This document shows, in pieces, positions 11,581 through 23,365 of a DNA stretch of 64,000 nt; positions within the stretch are counted from its first letter, which is position 1; the number at the start of each line of letters is the position of its first letter. Both the position numbers and the translations under genes were made by a program. The stretch covers positions 304,307,455 to 304,371,454 of the forward strand of contig NC_073746.1 in assembly GCF_029784135.1 (NCBI RefSeq). The letters are read 5' to 3'. The DNA is from Toxorhynchites rutilus septentrionalis. Its lineage: Eukaryota; Arthropoda; Insecta; Diptera; Culicidae. The notes below the pieces were generated by a model. It had not been told where the DNA came from. It was given only the letters and a program-made list of their open reading frames with translations, and did not search any database.

Positions 11581-12177
11581 TTGCTTGTGGGGCAAAGGTG
11601 CGCAGTGGCTGTGAGGCAAAGGTCGCACCAGAATTTTGCTCTCAAAAAAATTATGAAATTTTTCAACCAAGTTTTTAACTGGATCCGCAAGAGGAAAACT
11701 GATTCGAAGAAATGCACACCAGAAATGCTGTCGGGCCGACAGAGGCTTCGGGAGGGAGTCTCGAAGCGTCGGATTGCGGCAGACCTCGGTATTTCAGAAT
11801 CTGCTCTGAGGAAGAGACTCATCAGTAAGTGATTTATGATTTGAATCTTCTTTTATTGACATTTATACTTCTGCTGGTATGTGCCAGTGAGCACCTAGGG
11901 CGGTTCAGACAAGTATTTACGAGTGAGCAGTCTGAGGATCTGGCGGACCACTGCAGGGCACTGGACAAAGCTTTCTATGGTAAGACTCTCAAAGATTTAC
12001 GGTGTCTGGCGTTTGATTTTGATCAACAACCTCCAGCACGAATTCAACCAAGTTGCAAAACTGGCGGGAAAGGAGTGGGCTTATAGCTCCATGAGGAATC
12101 ATCGTCTGTCTCTTCGAACCCCAAAACAGCGCTCCAAGCCAAAGCGTCGGAATCCTCAAAACCGAAATCCAAGATGA
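11581..12177 (+). pseudogene. Broken HTH (psq/CENP-B-like) transposase-type gene
   Basis: The first part (about 11650-11825) encodes RKRKTDSKKCTPEM, then SKRRIAADLGISESALRKRL, a psq/pogo-type helix-turn-helix. After an apparent short intron (GTAAGTGATT to GTGCCAG, about 11825-11890), a second domain reads GRFRQVFTSEQSEDLADHC, ALDKAFYGKTLKDLRCLAFD, then after a one-base frame change near 12020 LQHEFNQVAKLAGKEWAY and NHRLSLRTP. This order (psq HTH, then CENP-B-type DNA-binding repeat) is typical of the N-terminus of pogo/Tigger-type transposases and related insect genes. The DDE nuclease part is absent, the splice join seems out of phase, and a frameshift is present. It is a relic, not a working gene. 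Confidence 0.7.
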
Positions 12178-12589
12178 GGAAGAAAAATAAACAATTGCTT
12201 AAAAATAATTCAAAATGAATTTCAAATAAAAATTGTTTTTATTTTCACCATGCATTCAATCCAAGGTTTCGTTCATGTTTATGTTTTCACAATGAACTTC
12301 AAACAAATATTGTTTTTTTTCAACAATGAGTTTCAAATAATTTAAGTAAAGGTTACTATGTATTCATAAACTTGATCTATGAAAATAAAAATGATTTGGT
12401 GTCTGTTCCTCACGATTTAACTCAAGAACGGAGCAGCGGATTTAAACAATCAGTATCTGGATTGACGCGTCTTAGTCTACATCAGGTTTATATGTCAAAA
12501 AAGAAGTCATATACCACGAGTATAGATTACGTACATAAAAATAATTTCTGAAGGTACTTGAGTGTTCGAAATGATTTATATCAATATAT

Positions 12590-12630
12590 GAATTGTAGTT
12601 GGGACGAAATTTACCAGGTCAGCTAGTTTG
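12590..12630 (+). mobile_element. Helitron-like 3' end, fragment
   Basis: GGGACGAAATTTACCAGGTCAGCTAGT resembles the shared terminus (GAAGTTTGCCGGGTCAGCTAGT) seen at about 44420-44440 and 58243-58265. Only the end is recognisable here; the body upstream is eroded. Confidence 0.5.
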
Positions 12631-13920
12631 TTAATAAAAACGAATTCTGTTTCAAATGTTGGACATTTTCAGGTATCTTATATTGTCAGTCTCCAACCTC
12701 CCAAAAATTTACACGTGGTATGTTCGACCATAACACCCACTCATCTGCACCCATAAAACATCATATAGCACCCCCCCCCCTCCTCCCCACTGAATGGTGC
12801 CTACACACTCTAGTAATGATACGTCTCCCTCTGGTAATGATAAAGCATATATTTTTGGTACAAGTTACCTCAGAAGTACAATTCAATAAGTGCGCACTTT
12901 GGCCTCGAACGATGCGCACCTTTGCCCCCACTATGGGACAAAAGTACGCATTTATCATTTTGTATTAAAATAGATTTTTGTTCAACTACAAACAAAACTC
13001 GAGAAATTATTGTACTACGTTTCGAAGGTAATATATATAGTTACAATTTGGTCAGCAAACTGAATACAAAATTGTAATTGAGCAGACACTCCTGCCCCTT
13101 CTCGCTATACAAATGAAACTAAAATTTCTGCATAACTCAAGAACTAATCAAGCAAATGATATTTCGGTATATGGAGATTGTAGGGGGCAATACACGTTTC
13201 TATGGTGGTTTGACACTCCTTCCCCCCCGTAAGGGGGGGGGGGTTTGCGTTACTCGAGAATCGATCACGCAGACGAAACCAAATTTTGGATGTGAGGGTT
13301 TTTGGGTACGAGAAATTTTTCTATGAGACTTCTTATTAATGTGACTTATTTTCTCGAGAAGACTTTTCTGCCCTCCCAGCTCCCCGGACCTTAATCCCCT
13401 CGACTTTTGTTTATGGTCGTACAGGGTCTCTCAGATTACACGACCACGCAAAAAAAAATCAAATAGCTCCCTATAAAAAATTTTTGCTCCGTCGATGGTA
13501 ACACTGCATTCCCCATTTTTTTTGTCAAAAATCGACACTCTGGTACTTAGCCTTGTTTCGAAATACGAGGAAAAACGTATGGTTTAAGATGCCAAAAAAA
13601 CCTAGATTTTTCATGCGGAACTTCCTGCGAAATGTTTATTTGCGCGATGAAATACCCTATGTAAAATATTAGCTCAATCAGATTTCATTTACTGGTGCCG
13701 CAGACAAAATTTGAGTTTCTTGAAAACCGGAAAATCACCCAATGGGAGAATACATGAAATCGGGATTTTCAAAGAAAATTTGCCTATTTTCAAAGTGTGG
13801 CCTATGAAAGCGCTTACAAACATTTATTTTCACATGGTCCTGGATCATTTTCTATTTTTGTTCCAGAAATAGACTTCGCTTTAGGACCAATCAGTATTTC
13901 TATTTCCAATTGTAGAAAAG
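12630..13920. repeat. Repeat-rich intergenic DNA with one 142-bp-family unit
   Basis: No gene seen. Around 13100-13350 one to two units of the family found as arrays at 43.2-43.8 and 57.36-57.6 kb can be recognised (ACAAATGAAACTAAAATTTC, then CTAATCAAGCAAATG, then CACGTTTCTATGGTGGTTTG, then a C-rich/G-rich stretch). Poly-C and poly-G runs at about 12770 and 13230 are simple repeats. Confidence 0.5.
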
Positions 13921-14935
13921 TGCAGCTGAAGCGTATCGAATGCTTGTGGAAGTTTATGGTGATTCTGCTTCATCGGGTAAATTTTGTCGGGAATGGTTCG
14001 GACGATTTAAAAGTGGTGATTTTAGTGTTAAAGACAAAAAGCTTCCGGGTCAACCGGGAAGAATTAGAAGCATTACTCGATCAAGATTTGCGTCAAACGC
14101 AAACAGAGATTACAGAATCATCGGTAATAACTCGACAAGCTGTTTCTGAACGGCTCAAAGTCGTAGGATACATCCGAAAGCAAGGAAGTTATGTTCCATA
14201 CGAATTGAAAGCGAGCGATGTCGAACAGCGATTTTTCATGTTCGAAATACTGTTTGGACGACATAAAATAAAGTCGTTTTTGCTTCAATCGTTACTGCGG
14301 ATGGAAAGTCGCTTTACTACGACAACTCAAAACGCAAAAGATCACCTGGCCAACAAGGAACATCAACGCCGAAACCGAATATCGACGATGCCAAAATAAT
14401 GCTCTGTATTTGATGGGATCAAAAGGGTGTGATCCACTATGAGCTGCTAAAACCTCGTCAAAAGATCCGTGCAGACTACAGGTAACAATTGATCCGTTTA
14501 AAGTAAGATATTGCCGAAAAACATCGAGATTATGCGACCGTCTAGACCGACGAGCTCCATCATGACAACGCTCGACTCCATGTTGCTGTTCGAGTTAAAA
14601 ACTATTTGGACAATACCGGATGGAAAATTCTGGTTCACGTGCCTCATAGCCCAGATCTTACCTCTTCTGACTACCATTTGTTAGATCGTTGCATAACGCT
14701 TTGAGTGGAATAGGATTTACTTCAGAACAGGGTCTCAAAAATCGGCTGGATTCATTTTGGCTTCGGAAGATAAACGATTCTTTTGCGACGGAATCCGTGA
14801 ATTGCCTGAATGATGAGAAAAAGTAGTGGCAAGCGATATCCAATATTTTGAATAATGTACTAATGCATTTCATTATTCAAATAAATGTGTTTTCGTGCAA
14901 AAAGACCGAAATGATTTAAGTTGTACGCCTAATAT
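13920..14935 (+). pseudogene. Dead Mos1-like (mauritiana-type) mariner
   Basis: Pieces of a mariner transposase can be read in changing frames: AAEAYRMLVEVYGDS, FCREWFGRFKSGDFSV, TRQAVSERLKVVGYIRKQG, VIHYELLKP, then HHDNARLHVAVRVKNYL, and HSPDLTSSDYHLL. These match the order and spacing of Mos1-type mariners, including the second and third catalytic aspartates. Several frameshifts and stop codons (for example within GVIHYELL and after DYHLL) make it non-functional. The right end near 14915-14935 (AGTTGTACGCCTAATA) resembles a Mos1-type terminal repeat; the left end is not clear. Confidence 0.82.
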
Positions 14936-15557
14936 GTTGAATGTTGAAATTAAAATGTGAAAAGCCTATCCGAGTACTTATTTTGTTTTTAAATTTCAGA
15001 TAGATTCGAAAATTAGAAAGATTTCTTATTTTTATTAACTAAAAAATGTACATGTTATTTAAAATGAATTGCAAAGTTTCCTTCAGGATAGAATAATACC
15101 AATATTAGTGAAAATTTTGCCTATTGTGCTGGAAAGGGTAAAACATACTGTGTTTTAAAGTTTGTATAGCGAAACAGTCACTAACACAGCTGGAATTCAG
15201 AGAATGCAAATCTCTATGAACGTAATACTCGACCCTTGAATAAAACTTAATTAATCTAATTAAACTAGATACAATTTAACATCAGTATTAATAAATTTAC
15301 GACATCCTACAGCTAAAGAGAGGGAGCAGATGAATTTACAAATTGTATCATGGCATTACTAATGGCTGTCAATGACCATCAATATTGCCACATTAACTAC
15401 ATGCTGCCATCGTTACTGCACATGAATATTAGAACAATATCGATTTTCCTACGCATATTAATAACGAATCGAACTCAATCAAATCGGCTACCAAAAGACA
15501 GTCGCCAAACCGCTGCATCGTTAACCATTTGTTTATCTTCCCACCAGAAATAGGACC
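14936..15557. other. Intergenic DNA upstream of Gr-A
   Basis: AT-rich, no coding signal I trust. The segment contains the promoter of the receptor gene starting at 15558, but no TATA box or initiator can be placed with confidence. Confidence 0.4.
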
Positions 15558-16924
15558 ATGTCCTTGGCTGTGATAACCTTTCATTCCCTTATTCGCATTC
15601 TTCGATTGCTCGGACTATTTCCCTATTGCTTCAACCATTCCGAGCGGCGTTTCTATCGGTCAGACATCGCCATTGTCTACTCCATGCTGTACATCGCAGT
15701 ATACGCCTTTGTTTTCGGTCGATACTTCCTAGAAACGTTCTTTTTTGAAACATCCACCGGTCAACAGAACAACCAGCTTCTGTTGGGGGCCTCCTTTTGT
15801 TGCGCCTACACCGCTGTGATCGTCACCTGTTTGACAGGGCTTCTTCGGAGGAGTAGCATTTGCCAACTACTCAATCACTACGTCCGTCTATGGTATCGAC
15901 TTCGGGGCGATGTTCGGGAATGCTTCGATGGCAAGTTACTGTCGCGCTTCCTTTTCAAAGCGATCTTCATCGATGGTGTCGTCCTCGCTGGAGTTGTTGT
16001 CATGAAAATGCCTCAGTTCTTCCAAGCCGGTGCCCTCGCATCGATAGGAGATGCGTTGTATGAAGTGTTTGATTTCGGTATAAGTGCCGCATTGACCAAT
16101 TTGTTTGTAGCGGCCGGATACTTGGGGGCACATGTCTATCGGTTGATAAACCGAAGAATCAGTAAAATAAACTGGCAATTGAAACAGTTCGAGCGGAATC
16201 GTCACTATTGGAGTGTAAATCCCAAAAAGCAGTGCAATCTTCACGACGAAATGATCGCAGAACTTCGCCAGCTAGCTTGTTGGCATGGAGAACTTTCACG
16301 CATAGTGCATGGCTACTGTCAGATGTACGACATCTCGCTGTTGTTGATAATCATCAAAGATTTTATGATTATCATAACGGGATTATTTGGAATGTACCGG
16401 GCGCTGATGGCGCAGTTCAATGGGAATACAAACGTGTCTCTTGATTCGTACGGATTTTTGGTGTCGTTGTCAGTGTTCTCACTTTGTCAGTTTTACTATC
16501 TGGTGGAAAGTTTTACGCAGTTCACGGAAAGAGTAAATGGTCAGCCCGTTGGATGCATTTTGGTAACTAAATCAGCTTTTCAATTTTAGGCAGAGAAAAC
16601 GGGCTCTATACTGGATGATTTTTCGAGAAGGGAGACACACGAACGATTGGATCAGATGGTATAATTGCTTTACTTGTGGGCGGTGTTGAGTACGTATTTT
16701 TCGTTTCAGATTGAGGTGTTCAGCTTGGAATTACTTCATCGAGACAATAGAATTCAGAACTGCGGCATGTTTACTATTGATTTCTCGTTGTTGTATGTAG
16801 TAAGCATCTGAAAGATGAATACCTAGAATGTAATTTAGTAATAATCAATTCTTTTGATTTCCAGGCCTTGGCAACCATGACGAGCTATCTCATTGTGGTG
16901 ATTCAGTTACGAATGACAACATGA
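15558..16924 (+). CDS. Gustatory receptor Gr-A, intact, 396 aa
   Basis: Four exons, all phase 0: 15558-16532, 16590-16658, 16710-16796 and 16865-16924 (325+23+29+19 aa). It belongs to the insect gustatory receptor family: seven-pass membrane ion channel subunits with a cytoplasmic N-terminus, acting in taste and other chemosensory neurons. Several hydrophobic segments occur in exon 1. The loop motif NRHYWSVN precedes a conserved helix. Exon 2 encodes AEKTGSILDDF, exon 3 IEVFSLELLHRDNRIQ then GMFTIDFSLLY, and exon 4 TSYLIVVIQL, a variant of the family signature TYhhhhhQF. Compared with its paralogues at 41280 and 62540 it lacks the first intron: their 50-codon second exon is fused into exon 1 here. 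Ligand unknown. The ATG chosen gives the usual short N-terminus and total length. Confidence 0.9.
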
Positions 16925-17047
16925 TTTGTTTAATTTTTTTGTAAATTAAAGAAACAATCGCAATTTCGCGTGAAAAAATTAAACTTACCCAGATTTAATT
17001 TTAATATTGCTATTTTCTATGTTATTTTTTCTCGAAGACTCCGGGTA
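16925..17047. other. Short AT-rich spacer after Gr-A
   Basis: The 3' UTR of Gr-A is expected here (AATTAAAG near 16945); the hAT-like element begins at 17056. Confidence 0.3.
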
Positions 17048-17803
17048 CTTGTATGCAGAGTTGCCACACGTACAGATTTATATGAAATGGTACAGATTTT
17101 TTCGTTATTTTTGGATTTAACCCATTAACGACCAAGCTGTAAAAATTATTTTTTTGACGAAAGTCATTGATGTAATTTGGATTATTGATGGTAAAGAAAC
17201 CCCAATGTTCAAGAATTATTTTTTCCCATTTTCCATTTTCCGGGAAATGACTGTTCGATAAATCGAACATTGGCCGAAACCCGCACTTTTTTTTTGCAAG
17301 CACAAACATACCGCGAACTGAAAATCAGTTCAATTAGCAAATATACGGTATTCACAAATGCATCAAATTTATATTCACGAACGAACAAGCACATTCAGCT
17401 CGCGCAGTCCGAAGACATCGGTCGCAAATTTGTTCGCGTCTATTATAGAGTGGAGATTATACCGTTATCAGTTCGTGGCTGGTGAAGTTATTTCGCCCTA
17501 ACGGGGTTCTCTTTATTGCGCGAGTGAGGAGAGCAGCAATCACTACCAGCGTGAGGAAGAAGTCCTCCACGGCGGACGCGGTGCGTGTGCCGTATCATCG
17601 CTGTGTGTGCTTTAGCATCGTCATCGATTCCATCATCGTGTTTTGGTGCGATATACCGTTGCATCTGTGCCGAGCGATTGCCACGCGGTTCGATTGGGAC
17701 ACCGTTTCAATTCATTCGCATTGGTGTGCGATTTAGGTATAATATATATTAGGTTTAGAAATATAAAAAAAAATAAAAATTATATTATTTTATAACTGCC
17801 GTA

Positions 17804-19372
17804 ATGGCAGAATGTCATGTTGACATGGAGATTGAAACTACTGTTTCCTCCTCACTAGCTACAACGGGGGCTGGGAAGTCGCTTAAACGCGTTCCCCCCT
17901 CAGAAGATGTCTCTTCAGAGAAAGAGGTAATCTACCTTAACAAGCCCCCCTCAAGAAAATTGGCAAACTTTTCCTCCTCGCCCCCTCAATCTCCCGCTCC
18001 CGCTTCCGCTCTACTACCGAACTTGCCTCCCAGCCCTACTGATCCCGCTCCCGTTCAACAATCGACCTCGTCCTCCCCCTCAGTTGTTTCCTCTCCTCGT
18101 GTCAAGGTCTATCCAGACGATGCACTTGGAGCTGGTCCATGGGTTGTTTTTTTCCGGCCTAAACCAAAAGGAAAGTCAATTAATGTCATTCAGGTTTCGA
18201 AAGATCTGGCAAGATTATATTCCTCCGTGGTCGAAATCTCTAAGGTTAGACCGAACAAACTGCGTGTTGTCGTGAGTGATCGGAAACACGCGAATGCAAT
18301 TGTGATCGACGAGAGATTCTCCCTAGAGTATCGCGTCTACGTGCCCTCCCATGACGTAGAAATCTCGGGGGTGGTAACTGAAACTGGTCTGACGTGCGAA
18401 ATGATAAAAGAAGGAGTTGGTAAATTTAAAAGACTCCCGTTGGTGGGTGTTAAAATTTTGGACAGCCGCCAACTAGGAAAAGTATCCCAGGAAGAGGGAA
18501 AAACTAAATTCACGCCGTCAGACTCGTTTCGAGTAACTTTTGCTGGTTCCGCTCTCCCTGACTACGTCATGGTGGGCAAATTGAGATTGCCTGTGCGACT
18601 CTTCGTGCCAAAGCCCATGACTTGCCAAAAATGCAAGTCAGTTGGTCACACTTCAGATTATTGTGCCAACAAGGAGCGCTGTGCCACTTGCGGAGAGCAA
18701 CATGAGGGGAAATCCTGCAGTGCGACTGAGCATAAATGTCCATATTGTGGGGGATCCCCACACGAGCTCTCAGTTTGTGAAACTTACAAGAGTCGCTGGG
18801 AGAAACAGAAGCGCTCTTTGAAGGAACGCTCGAAACGCACTTTTGCGGATATTTTGAAGGGCGCTTCTCCACGGGCCCAACAACAACAACCAATCAACAC
18901 ACAAAATGCCTTCGCCACGTTGCCCGTTGACGAAATGGAAGCGGACACAGCTAACGGGGGTACACCGTTCATTTTCCAAGGGAATCCCCGGCGCAAAAAT
19001 GTGACCACTCCCAAAGTTCAAAGACAAGCCCCTCCGGTTATACCCCCTGTTAGCATGCCTAAAAAATCGAGTGCAGCGGACAAGCAAAATCAGGTTCCTC
19101 CTGGATTCCGTGGGAATAATTCACCTTCGAATGGCCCAGCACTCGAGGGGACATCAAAAACCCCAACTGTCCCTGTTTTTCCGTCCAGTTCAACTTCCCA
19201 ATCGGGATTTATAAAGTTGTCTGACCTTTTGGACCAAATCTTCAAGTGTTTTAATGTTTCCGACTCCATCAGAACCATTGTCATTTCAATGCTTCCAGTA
19301 TTAAAGACAATTTTGCAACAATTGATGCAAACATGGCCCCTCCTTGCAATGATTATCTCTCTTGATGTCTAA
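17804..19372 (+). CDS. LINE ORF1 (gag-like nucleic-acid binding protein)
   Basis: 522 aa. The N-terminus is rich in Ser and Pro (about residues 50-105). A conserved domain follows (RVKVYPDDALGAGPWVVFF, then VVEISKVRPNKLRVVV), then three zinc knuckles at about residues 268-325: CQKCKSVGHTSDYC, CATCGEQHEGKSC and CPYCGGSPHELSVC. The C-terminus is hydrophobic, ending near SLDV. ORF1 proteins bind the element RNA and form the transposition particle. The stop TAA (19370-19372) overlaps the ORF2 start ATGTCTAA by 8 nt, which suggests re-initiation or coupled translation. The frame is fully open. Its first half is clearly more diverged from the second copy (50044-51615) than the rest of the element is. 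Confidence 0.93.
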   Translation: MAECHVDMEIETTVSSSLATTGAGKSLKRVPPSEDVSSEKEVIYLNKPPSRKLANFSSSPPQSPAPASALLPNLPPSPTDPAPVQQSTSSSPSVVSSPRVKVYPDDALGAGPWVVFFRPKPKGKSINVIQVSKDLARLYSSVVEISKVRPNKLRVVVSDRKHANAIVIDERFSLEYRVYVPSHDVEISGVVTETGLTCEMIKEGVGKFKRLPLVGVKILDSRQLGKVSQEEGKTKFTPSDSFRVTFAGSALPDYVMVGKLRLPVRLFVPKPMTCQKCKSVGHTSDYCANKERCATCGEQHEGKSCSATEHKCPYCGGSPHELSVCETYKSRWEKQKRSLKERSKRTFADILKGASPRAQQQQPINTQNAFATLPVDEMEADTANGGTPFIFQGNPRRKNVTTPKVQRQAPPVIPPVSMPKKSSAADKQNQVPPGFRGNNSPSNGPALEGTSKTPTVPVFPSSSTSQSGFIKLSDLLDQIFKCFNVSDSIRTIVISMLPVLKTILQQLMQTWPLLAMIISLDV

Positions 19373-20825
19373 TTTAAATAGAGAGGTCGGAGATATCACT
19401 GTTTTACAGTGGAATTGTCGTAGTCTTATCCCTAAATTGGATACATTCAAATTTTTAATTCATAACTTCAATTGTGATGTTTTTGCTCTGTCCGAAACTT
19501 GGCTTTCTTCGCGAGATGATCTCTCTTTCCACGATTTTAATATCATACGCTTGGACCGTGATGACAGATACGGAGGGGTGCTATTGGGTATCAATAAGTG
19601 CCACTCATTTTTTCGAATTGACCTTCCACCTATTGGAGGGATCGAAGCTGTTGCTTGTCATGCAAACATCAGAGGCAAAGACCTCTGTATTGTCAGCTTG
19701 TATTGGCCTCCGAGAGCTGCGGTTAGCCGCAATCAACTTGTTGACATGTGCTCACTCCTTCCTGAGCCACGATTGATCTTGGGAGACTTCAACTCTCACG
19801 GAACTGCCTGGGGGGAACAGTACGACGACAATCGTTCATTGTTGATATATGACCTTTGTAACAGCTTCAATATGACCGTTTTGAACACTGGGGAAACAAC
19901 ACGTGTACCTAAACCTCCTGCTAACCCAAGTGCTCTTGACCTCTCGCTTTGCTCGAATTCACTATCGTTAGATTGCAAGTGGAATGTAATCCAGGACCCC
20001 AACGGTAGTGATCACTTGCCAATCAAAATTTCCATCACCACTGGGTCGAATTCTTCTGAATCTATAAATTTGGCATATGACCTCACAAGACACATTGACT
20101 GGAAAAAATATGCGGACGCGATTACTCTAGCCATCAATTCCAGAGATGGTTTACCTCCATTGGAGGAGTATAACTTCCTTTCTCGTTTGATATATGACAG
20201 CGCGGTTCGCGCTCAAACGAAACCCATCCCAGGTTCCACTATTCGTCGAAGGCCTCCCAATCCATGGTGGGATAGCCAATGTTCCAAGCTTTATCAGGAT
20301 AAATCGAACGCATTTAAAGCTTTTCGGAAACGTGGAACCATTGAGAATTTTCAAACGTATTTGGACCTTGAAAATCAATTTAAAAACTTGATCAAAGGGA
20401 AAAAACGTGCTTATTGGCGAAATTTCGTGGGAGGTTTGTCACGAGAAACGTCAATGAAAAAATTATGGAAAGTGGCTCGAAACATGAGAAATCGCTCTTC
20501 ATCGAATGAAAGCGAAGAATATTCACATCGATGGATTTTTAATTTTGCACGGAAGGTTTGTCCCGATTCCGCTCCTGTGCAAAAAATTGTTCGAGATATA
20601 CCACAAGATAGGTGCGATCTTGATTCCGAGTTTTCGATGGTAGAATTCTCTCTTGCTCTCCTTTCTTGTAACAATTCTGCTCCAGGAACGGATAGAATTG
20701 AGGTCAACTTGTTGAAAAACCTCCCTGATGTGGCGAAACATCGCTTGTTGAATTTATTCAATCGGGTTAGCTATTCAAAAAACCCGGAAAACCCGCGTCC
20801 GACTTCAATTCGTACCGCCCAATAG
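19365..20825 (+). pseudogene. LINE ORF2, 5' part: endonuclease and start of RT
   Basis: Begins at ATG 19365. It encodes an apurinic-like endonuclease domain: QWNCRSLIPKLDTF near the start, SETWLSS, GDFNSHGTAWG and the closing GSDHLPI. A linker and the first reverse transcriptase segment follow. Compared with the intact copy, about 45 bp are missing after HRLLNLFNR, and an A-run has one extra base just before the KPGKP motif; the frame shifts and ends after RTAQ at 20825. The missing part is the segment that precedes SYRPIAML, so no full-length ORF2 protein can be made from this copy. Confidence 0.92.
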
Positions 20826-20827
20826 CA

Positions 20828-23002
20828 ATGCTGTCTTGTATACGGAAATTGTTGGAGAAAATAATCTTGTTTCGCCTTGATCAATGGGTTGAAACGAATG
20901 GCCTCCTCTCAGATACACAATATGGGTTCCGCAGGGGCAAGGGGACGAATGATTGTCTTGCGTTGCTTTCTTCAGAAATTCAAATGGCTTACGCCGAAAA
21001 AAAACAAATGGCTTCAGTATTCTTGGACATAAAGGGGGCCTTTGATTCAGTTTCAATAGAGGTTTTGTCAGACAAATTACACTCTCGGGGTCTGCCGCCT
21101 CTGTTGAATAATATGTTATATAACTTGCTTTGTGAGAAACATTTGAACTTTTCTCACGGAGATTCGGCAGTAAGTCGGGTCTCTTACATGGGCCTCCCCC
21201 AGGGCTCATGTTTAAGCCCCCTTTTGTACAACTTCTATGTAAGCGACATCGACAATTGCCTTACACAAAATTGCAGCCTAAGACAACTTGCAGATGATGG
21301 AGTGGTGTCTGTCGTAGGATCAAACGAATCCGACCTGCAAGGACCCTTACAAGATACTTTGAACAATTTTTCAACCTGGGCCATTGGGCTAGGGATCGAA
21401 TTCTCCACGGAGAAAACAGAGATGGTGGTTTTTTCTAGGAAGCATAGACCAGCAAAACCAAAGCTTCAACTTTTGGGTAAACCGATCACTCATGCTATGT
21501 CATTCAAGTATCTTGGGGTCTGGTTCGACTCCAAATGTACTTGGGGGGCCCATATTAGGTATCTGAGTAAAAAATGCCAACAAAGAATAAACTTTCTCCG
21601 TACAATTACCGGCACCTGGTGGGGAGCCCACCCAGAAGATCTTATAATGTTGTATCGAACAACTATTCTCTCAGTGATGGAGTATGGCAGTTTCTGTTTT
21701 CAATCAGCTGCCAAAACACACCTCATTAAACTCGAGCGAATTCAGTATCTTTGTCTCCGTATTGCGTTGGGATGTATGCCCTCAACGCATACCATGAGTC
21801 TCGAGGTTTTGGCAGGCGTACTCCCACTAAAAGATCGCTTCAATTTATTATCTCTTCGGTTCCTCATCCGGTGTAAGGTTATGAACCCATTGGTGATCGG
21901 AAATTTTGAGCAGCTTATCGAGCTAAATTTTCATTCAGGATTCATGAGCTCATATCATGAATTCATCTCCATGCAGGTTGATCCTTCTTCGTATACTCCC
22001 AACCGTGTTTGTTTTCCTGACTACATCAATTCCTCTGTACATTTTGATCTGTTCATGAAGGAGAAAATCCATGGAATTCCAGATTATCATCGATCGGGGA
22101 TCGTTCCTACGATCTTCAATGCAAAGTATGGGCGTGTCAATTGTGATAATATGTACTTTACTGATGGGTCCTCTATGAATGAGTCCACAGGATTTGGAGT
22201 GTTCAACGAAATTTTTAGCACCTCCCACAGTCTTCAGAATCCTTGCTCTGTGTATATTGCTGAATTGGCAGCAATACATTGGGCGCTGGACAGCGTCGCC
22301 TCACGACCTGTTGAACACTATTACGTTGTAACGGATAGTCTGAGCTCTGTCGAAGCTATCCGTTCAGTGAGGCCGGAAAAGCACTCGCCGTACTTCCTTG
22401 AGAGAATACGAGAAAATTTGAGTGCTTTAACCAGACGCTGTTATGTCATTACCTTTGTCTGGGTCCCTTCACATTGCTCAATTCCGGGTAATGAGAGGGC
22501 TGACTCATTGGCAAAGGTAGGTGCAATTGAAGGCGATATTTATCAGCGTCAAATCGCTTTCAATGAATTTTATTCTTTAGTCCGTAAAAATACCATCGCT
22601 AACTGGCAACGTAAATGGAACGAAGATGAATTGGGCCGGTGGTTTCACTCGATTATCCCTAAGGTTAGTCTCAAACCATGGTTCAAAAGTCTGGACTTGA
22701 GTCGGGACTTTATTCGCACCTTCTCCCGACTCATGTCCAATCACTGTTCGTTAGACGCGCTACTCTTTCGTTTTAATCTTGCCGATGGCAATATCTGTGC
22801 TTGTGGCCAAGGTTACCACGACATCGAACACGTTGTTTGGTCGTGCGAGGAGTATCTTGTTGCCAGATCGAATTTAGAAAACTCTCTTCGGGCTAGAGGA
22901 AGGCAGCCCAATGTGCCGGTGAGAGATGTGTTGGCTCGGTTCGACCTTGATTACATGTCCCAAATATATGTCTTCCTAAAAGCTATCGATCTTCGTGTGT
23001 GA
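20828..23002 (+). pseudogene. LINE ORF2, 3' part: RT, RNase H, Zn tail
   Basis: The same frame as ORF2 resumes at MLSCIRKLLEKIILFRLD. RT landmarks are FLDIKGAFDSVS, GLPQGSCLSPLLYNFYVSD and the catalytic box QLADDG, which has Leu in place of the usual Tyr or Phe before ADD. An RNase H domain follows with its four acidic residues in YFTDGSS, YIAELAAIHWAL, VTDSLSSVEAI and NERADSLAK. The C-terminal CACGQGYHDIEHVVWSC is the Cys/His cluster common in RNase H-bearing LINEs. It is 724 aa and open, but separated from the endonuclease by the deletion upstream. Confidence 0.92.
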
Positions 23003-23365
23003 TTGTCCTTATATCCTTATTTTTTCCTTTTCCGAAAAATCAAATCCCTTCTTACTAACAATAGAATAAGGTAAAATGTAAATACATGTTAGATATAAGA
23101 TAGGCTTAAGAATTGAGTATGATGAATGTGAGTGCGAATGTGAGTGTGAACATTGTCAACATATCCTTATATCCCATCCTTTTCCTGAAACAAAATGTCA
23201 CCCTTCTAAACTCGAGCAAGCCGCGAGTAATCGGTTCTCTACTTCATTAACATTAGCATTAATAAAAAATGTTTATATATACTTGTAACTATACAGATAG
23301 GAGTTTGGCTCCTTTAAACTTATGTAACTGAGCCTGTAAAAATAAACGATTTAATAAAAAAAAAA
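23003..23365 (+). other. LINE 3' UTR and A-rich tail
   Basis: Contains GTGAGTGTGAA repeats near 23130, the stretch CTCGAGCAAGCCGCGAGTAATCGG, and GGCTCAGTTACA in reverse (TGTAACTGAGCC), ending AATAAACGATTTAATAAAAAA. Related 3' ends on the minus strand occur at 37215-37445 and 45993-46367. Confidence 0.85.

Larger units (their letters stand above)
17394..23365 (+). mobile_element. I-clade LINE, near full length, ORF2 broken
   Basis: The insertion is bounded by a 13-bp target duplication ACGAACAAGCACA (17381-17393 and 23366-23378). It has a 5' UTR of about 410 bp, ORF1, ORF2, a 3' UTR and an A-rich tail after AATAAACG. A non-LTR element with endonuclease, reverse transcriptase and RNase H in ORF2 and a three-knuckle ORF1 fits the I group (I/Loner-like). 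It sits inside a hAT-like element, so it is the younger of the two. ORF2 is interrupted near 20765-20830, so the copy is dead. A second, intact copy is at 45993-52105. Confidence 0.93.

Noticed and set aside
20805..21209. Antisense frame of 134 aa over the LINE reverse transcriptase (also 48161-48508)
   Set aside because: Shadow of the conserved sense coding sequence; appears in both copies for that reason.
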